From Bacteroidales bacterium (GTDB lineage: Bacteria; Bacteroidota; Bacteroidia; Bacteroidales; UBA3663): DNA of 8,994 nt. The notes below the pieces were generated by a model, which worked only from the letters and a program-made list of their open reading frames with translations, was not told the origin of the DNA and ran no database searches. The DNA is taken from NCBI GenBank assembly GCA_017632695.1, contig JAGBQS010000290.1, positions 1 through 8,994 of the forward strand, given 5' to 3'. The position numbers and the translations under genes are program-made. Shown here piece after piece: positions 5,822 through 8,994 of this stretch. The first letter of the stretch is position 1. Every line of letters starts with the position of its first letter.

Positions 5822-8463
5822 GTCATTTCTTGCAGATCTTCGGCTCTCGAACTGCTTCCGTAATAGAGCGTATAGGAGCCGGGAGTAGTCTGCATCTGTC
5901 CGGTTTGAGGGTTGTAGGTGCGGAAGTTGAACTCGTCGAGCGGTATCTGAACCAGAACGGTCTGACCCGCAGGAACTGACTGGCGCTTAAAGCCCCGCAA
6001 CGCCATTCTCGGACCTTCGGTGTCCGAATCCTTCCGGATGTAAACCTGCACAACCTCGTCGCCGTCGCGACTGGACGTATTGGTAACGGGAACCGTCAGC
6101 ATCAGTTTGTCCGATGGTTTGAATCTGGTAACCGCTTTGGCGGGTTTGGCTGCTTTCCCGAGAGTGGCCTTTCCGTAGGCGAAAGTACTGTAGCTGAGAC
6201 CCTGTCCGAAAGCAAAGATGGGCTTGCCCTCAAAGTAGCGATAAGTGTGTCCCTTCATGTTGTAGTCATGATAGTCGGGTAGGTCGGTCACCTCTTTATA
6301 AAAGGTAACAGGCAGACGTCCGGCAGGATTATAGTCGCCGAACAGGACGTCGGCCACAGCCTGACCGCCGGCCTGACCTCCGTACCAGGCTTGCAGGATA
6401 GCGTCGCAATTCTCAACTTCGGGAGCCAGTCCGATAGCCGAACCGGACATGTTCACAAACACAACGGGTTTGCCTGTATTGTGCAAGGCTGCCAGCGTGT
6501 TACGTTGCACTTTCGGAAGTTCTATGCTTTCGCGGTCGCCACCCTTGAATCCCTCGAAGTCAACTTTCATCTCTTCGCCTTCCAGCTGCGGAGAAATGCC
6601 GCCCACATAGACATAGACATCAGCATCGCGGGTATCGGCAAGCAACCGGTTGATGTCTGTTTCCTGCTTGATGCCCAGATCGAAGTTCAGCTGGGCATCG
6701 GGGTTAAAGAAGGCAAAACGGATCTCGATGCGGTAATCCTTTCCGGCTTCGGCCTTGAAATCCTTCACATATCGGCGCGGACCGTGTCCCGTTCGGAACC
6801 CGTTGTGCATCACGGTGTCCGAACCGTTCAGGACGGTCAGGTCGCCGATGCCGCAAACAAACATGTCGGTAGTCACTTTGGCGTCTTGGGTAGCGTGGAA
6901 GTTGGTTTCGTAGAGGGCTGAGAAGTCGGTCAGATTCACACCCGGAGCAAATACCGTAGCGCCCAAAGTGCAGAAATGAAGGGGCGAAGAAAGCTGGTCG
7001 GTTGCTACAGGAGTACCTTCCCGACGCGTGTTGTTCCAATAAGTGGCGCTCATGCCTTGCTGACCGTTGTTCCGGCACAGATGATAGAGGCTGTGGAACT
7101 CTTCGGGAGTAACCCATTCCGAAACTTTCCGATAGAACACCTGACTGTCGCCCAGCTTGTGGCGGATTCCGTCCAGAACCGTCGTGCTGTTAGCCGGCTG
7201 ACCGTTGTAATTGCCCCACAGGGTAATCGAATCGTTGGCGTTGGGACCCAGAACCGCTACCTTGATCGGTTTTGTGGCATCGAGCGGCAGTACGTTGTTG
7301 CGGTTCTGCAGCAGCGTCATGCTCTCCTGAGCCATCCGGTAGGCCAGTTGGCGGTTATAGTCGGAATTGAGTTCCTGAGGGCTGATGCTGTTCCAGGGGT
7401 CGGTTTCCAGCTTGTCCATTTCGCCCATCTCAAAGCGGGCTTTCAGGAGTCGGAGTACGGATACGTCGATGTCCGATTCCCGGATGGCACCCGTTCTGAC
7501 GGCTTCGGGCAGATGTTTGTAGCTGCTGCCGCAGTTGATGTCGGTTCCGCTCAGAACGGCGTTGGCCGAAGCTTCGGCTGCGTTAGGGAAGATGTTGTGG
7601 AACCCGGGACGTCCGTCGAAGAAGTCGCGGATGGCGCCGCAGTCACTCACCACGAGTCCCTGATACCCCCATTCGTTGCGCAGAATCTGGGTCAGCAGAT
7701 TGTCGCTGCCGCAGCAGGGTTTCCCGTTCCAGGCGTTGTAGGCGCACATCACCTCCTTCACATCGGTAGTCTTAACCAGACGCTCGAAAGCATACAGGTA
7801 GGTTTCCATGAGGTCGCGGTTCGACAGGTTTTCGGCATTAAATACGTGCCGCTCGTATTCCGGACCGCTATGGATGGCATAGTGCTTCAGACAGGCGTGC
7901 AGCTTGTTGTAGGGACTCTTAACGGCAATATGCGGGTTCGAAGCCTCGCCCTGCAGACCTCTTACGGCTGCATAGCCCATACGGGCAGTCAGGTAGGGGT
8001 CCTCGCCGTAGGTTTCCTGCCCGCGGCCCCATCGCGGATCCCTGAAGATATTGATGTTAGGCGTCCAGACGGCCAGACCGCTGTATCGTTTCACATCGTC
8101 CTTCTTCCGGGCTTCGATATACTTGATACGCTGTTCGGTACTGGCTGCATCGAACACCTGTTCCAGAAGGGCATCGTCGAAGGATGCTGCCATTCCGATT
8201 GCCTGCGGGAAGACGGTTGCCAGACCCGAGCGTGCAGCTCCGTGCAAGGCTTCGCTCCACCAGTTGAACTTGTGAATGCCCAGTTCCGGTATTTCGGGAC
8301 TGTCGTTCATCATGAGCGATACTTTCTGTTCGAGGGTGAGCCGGCTCAAGAGATCTTGTGCTCTTTCGTCGGCCGAAAGTTCCGGGTTTTGGTAAGGGAG
8401 GATCTGTGCACAGGCTGACCCAACTGCAGCACAAAGAGCCAAAGTCAGAAACGTTTTTTTCAT
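5806..8463 (-). CDS. Glycoside hydrolase family 3 beta-xylosidase/beta-glucosidase with PA14 insert
   Basis: This 885-residue exported enzyme probably removes terminal beta-linked xylose or glucose from plant oligosaccharides. The signal peptide covers about residues 1-19 (hydrophobic core, then GSACAQ); cleavage after ACA or lipidation at Cys18 are both possible. The GH3 TIM-barrel domain spans about 25-350, with WWSEALHG (68-75), RDPRWGRGQETYGEDPYL (141-158), KHY (193-195) and the nucleophile motif VSDCGA with Asp274. The alpha/beta-sandwich domain (about 375-720) is split by a PA14 domain beginning near GMSATYWNN (470) and ending about 597. GGISPQLEGEEM (621-632) should hold the acid/base glutamate, likely Glu628. 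An FnIII-like domain covers about 785-870. The WWSEALHG and SDC motifs resemble plant and Bacteroidales beta-xylosidases more than classic SDW glucosidases, so xylosidase is the better guess. It has its own promoter and seems monocistronic. No SusC/SusD genes are adjacent. Confidence 0.93.
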   Translation of the reverse strand: MKKTFLTLALCAAVGSACAQILPYQNPELSADERAQDLLSRLTLEQKVSLMMNDSPEIPELGIHKFNWWSEALHGAARSGLATVFPQAIGMAASFDDALLEQVFDAASTEQRIKYIEARKKDDVKRYSGLAVWTPNINIFRDPRWGRGQETYGEDPYLTARMGYAAVRGLQGEASNPHIAVKSPYNKLHACLKHYAIHSGPEYERHVFNAENLSNRDLMETYLYAFERLVKTTDVKEVMCAYNAWNGKPCCGSDNLLTQILRNEWGYQGLVVSDCGAIRDFFDGRPGFHNIFPNAAEASANAVLSGTDINCGSSYKHLPEAVRTGAIRESDIDVSVLRLLKARFEMGEMDKLETDPWNSISPQELNSDYNRQLAYRMAQESMTLLQNRNNVLPLDATKPIKVAVLGPNANDSITLWGNYNGQPANSTTVLDGIRHKLGDSQVFYRKVSEWVTPEEFHSLYHLCRNNGQQGMSATYWNNTRREGTPVATDQLSSPLHFCTLGATVFAPGVNLTDFSALYETNFHATQDAKVTTDMFVCGIGDLTVLNGSDTVMHNGFRTGHGPRRYVKDFKAEAGKDYRIEIRFAFFNPDAQLNFDLGIKQETDINRLLADTRDADVYVYVGGISPQLEGEEMKVDFEGFKGGDRESIELPKVQRNTLAALHNTGKPVVFVNMSGSAIGLAPEVENCDAILQAWYGGQAGGQAVADVLFGDYNPAGRLPVTFYKEVTDLPDYHDYNMKGHTYRYFEGKPIFAFGQGLSYSTFAYGKATLGKAAKPAKAVTRFKPSDKLMLTVPVTNTSSRDGDEVVQVYIRKDSDTEGPRMALRGFKRQSVPAGQTVLVQIPLDEFNFRTYNPQTGQMQTTPGSYTLYYGSSSRAEDLQEMTIICK

Positions 8464-8496
8464 TTTTTTTGGTAGGGTTTAAGTGAATTGACAGGG

Positions 8497-8528
8497 CAAA
8501 GTTAACCATAAAGAACCGGTTTGGCAAG
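8497..8528 (-). promoter_or_regulatory. Bacteroidetes-type promoter for the GH3 gene
   Basis: On the minus strand, CTTG (8528-8525) stands 20 bases before TAACTTTG (8504-8497). The -7 element matches TAnnTTTG fully; the -33 element matches TTTG at three of four positions. Transcription would start near 8490, leaving a leader of about 27 nt before the ATG at 8463. No Shine-Dalgarno is present; the start is preceded by a run of eight A, common for Bacteroidetes starts. Confidence 0.7.
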
Positions 8529-8544
8529 AACCTGATGGACGATT

Positions 8545-8581
8545 GAACAGAAATTGACCCTATTATTGTCAGTTTCTGTTC
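8545..8581 (-). terminator. Inverted repeat, possible terminator hairpin distal to the ABC gene
   Basis: Arms 8545-8558 (GAACAGAAATTGAC) and 8568-8581 (GTCAGTTTCTGTTC) are complementary at 13 of 14 positions with a 9-base loop. The odd position is C/A in minus-strand RNA and a G-U wobble in plus-strand RNA. No clean U-tract follows in the minus direction, so termination is a guess from its place between the ABC gene and the GH3 promoter. It shares four bases (8578-8581) with the neighbouring repeat. Confidence 0.4.
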
Positions 8582-8631
8582 GGAAAGGGGTGAAAAATCT
8601 GCTCATTGCAACATTTTTTCCCTTTCCGAAC
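8578..8631 (-). repeat. 12-bp inverted repeat, long hairpin just after the ABC gene
   Basis: Arms 8578-8589 (GTTCGGAAAGGG) and 8620-8631 (CCCTTTCCGAAC) are perfectly complementary. Inside, 8593-8598 (AAAAAT) and 8613-8618 (ATTTTT) add a second 6-bp stem past a small internal loop, leaving a 14-base terminal loop. It begins 13 bp after the stop codon of the ABC ATPase gene, the usual place for a terminator or 3'-end stabilising hairpin, but it has no terminal U-tract. Confidence 0.5.
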
Positions 8632-8644
8632 TTCTCCTGCAGGG

Positions 8645-8994
8645 TTATTCGTGGCGCATCTGGCGCAGTATCGGCGACGAGAACAGGAACTCCTGCAAAG
8701 CCTGACTTTCCGTCTGAAGAATCGTTTCTTTGGTTCCTTCCCATTCTACTTTGCCCTGATACAGGAACGTGATATTGTCGCCTATCCCGAGTACGGAATT
8801 CATGTCGTGCGTGTTCACAACGGTCGTGATTTTGTACTCTTTGGTGATGTCGTCAATCAGCTGGTCGATGAGGATCGACGTCTGCGGATCGAGGCCGGAA
8901 TTGGGCTCGTCGCAGAACAGATACTTCGGATTCAGGGCGATGGCGCGGGCAATCGCCACACGTTTCTGCATGCCGCCCGAAAGCTCGCTCGGCA
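8645..8994 (-). CDS. ABC transporter ATP-binding protein, MlaF-like (partial, 5' end missing)
   Basis: The last 115 residues of an ABC ATPase are visible; the frame stays open through the right edge, so the first ATG inside the window (8971) is internal and not a start. The sequence enters at PSELSGGMQKRVAIARA, containing the ABC signature LSGGM, then Walker B with YLFCDEPNSGLDP and the D-loop, and the H-loop histidine in VVNTHDMNS. The SGGM signature, EPNSGLDP and NTHDM wording fit the MlaF/Mkl group that energises phospholipid or lipid transport between the outer and inner membranes. Walker A lies outside the window. In Bacteroidales this gene usually neighbours an MlaE-type permease and an MlaD-type MCE protein; if present here they would be further right, since nothing related lies on the left. 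Assignment to MlaF rather than another ABC importer is likely but not certain. Confidence 0.88.
   Translation of the reverse strand, partial: PSELSGGMQKRVAIARAIALNPKYLFCDEPNSGLDPQTSILIDQLIDDITKEYKITTVVNTHDMNSVLGIGDNITFLYQGKVEWEGTKETILQTESQALQEFLFSSPILRQMRHE

Noticed and set aside
6976..8418. Long open frame (480 codons) on the plus strand
   Set aside because: It is wholly antisense to the GH3 gene, has no recognisable domain, and has the composition expected when a gene with biased third codon positions is read on the opposite strand.
8441..8463. Slippage site formed by A-runs on both sides of the GH3 start codon
   Set aside because: A-rich sequence around starts is normal in Bacteroidetes, where it helps initiation without Shine-Dalgarno pairing; the reading frame needs no shift.
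8645..8971. Short ABC protein starting at the ATG at 8971
   Set aside because: The frame continues upstream with the ABC signature (PSELSGG) to the window edge, so this ATG is an internal methionine.
1..8994. Mobile element, CRISPR array, phage or defence system
   Set aside because: No transposase, integrase, nuclease or repeat array was seen; the helicase has no defence partner beside it, and all genes have uniform orientation and composition.

Overview
The window looks like an ordinary chromosomal stretch from a member of the Bacteroidota, most likely order Bacteroidales (Bacteroides/Prevotella-like). The evidence is two intergenic sequences that fit the Bacteroidetes sigma promoter (TTTG about 20 nt upstream of TAnnTTTG), the absence of Shine-Dalgarno sequences before the starts, and protein families typical of gut or oral Bacteroidales: a DPP5-like S9 peptidase, an M6 protease with a degenerate sorting-like tail, a long Pif1-like helicase, and a xylosidase-type GH3 enzyme with a PA14 insert. 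Genus cannot be decided from this sequence.

All six genes lie on the minus strand, so transcription runs from high to low coordinates. At the right edge is the 3' part of an MlaF-like ABC ATPase (8994-8645). A 181-bp intergenic region (8464-8644) follows, with two adjoining inverted repeats and then a promoter. Next is a secreted GH3 glycosidase (8463-5806). A 64-bp gap contains a near-perfect promoter for the following gene cluster. That cluster is aroB (5741-4662), a secreted M6 metalloprotease (4625-2904), a cytoplasmic Pif1-like helicase (2891-927, GTG start) and a lipoprotein S9 peptidase (from 934, running off the left edge). Gaps in the cluster are 36 bp, 12 bp and an 8-bp overlap, with no internal promoter seen, so it is probably one operon.

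Functionally the window combines housekeeping (chorismate synthesis by AroB, lipid transport by the Mla-type ATPase, DNA helicase activity) with envelope and extracellular degradation (a beta-xylosidase/glucosidase, an endoprotease, and a dipeptidyl-peptidase-like enzyme). The two proteases could act in sequence on host or dietary protein, but helicase and aroB have no evident link to them. I saw no mobile element, CRISPR array, tRNA, rRNA, SusC/SusD pair or defence system. I do not see a convincing new biological system here. The most useful leads are the operon layout, the paired hairpins, the long C-terminal extension of the helicase, and the two promoters.
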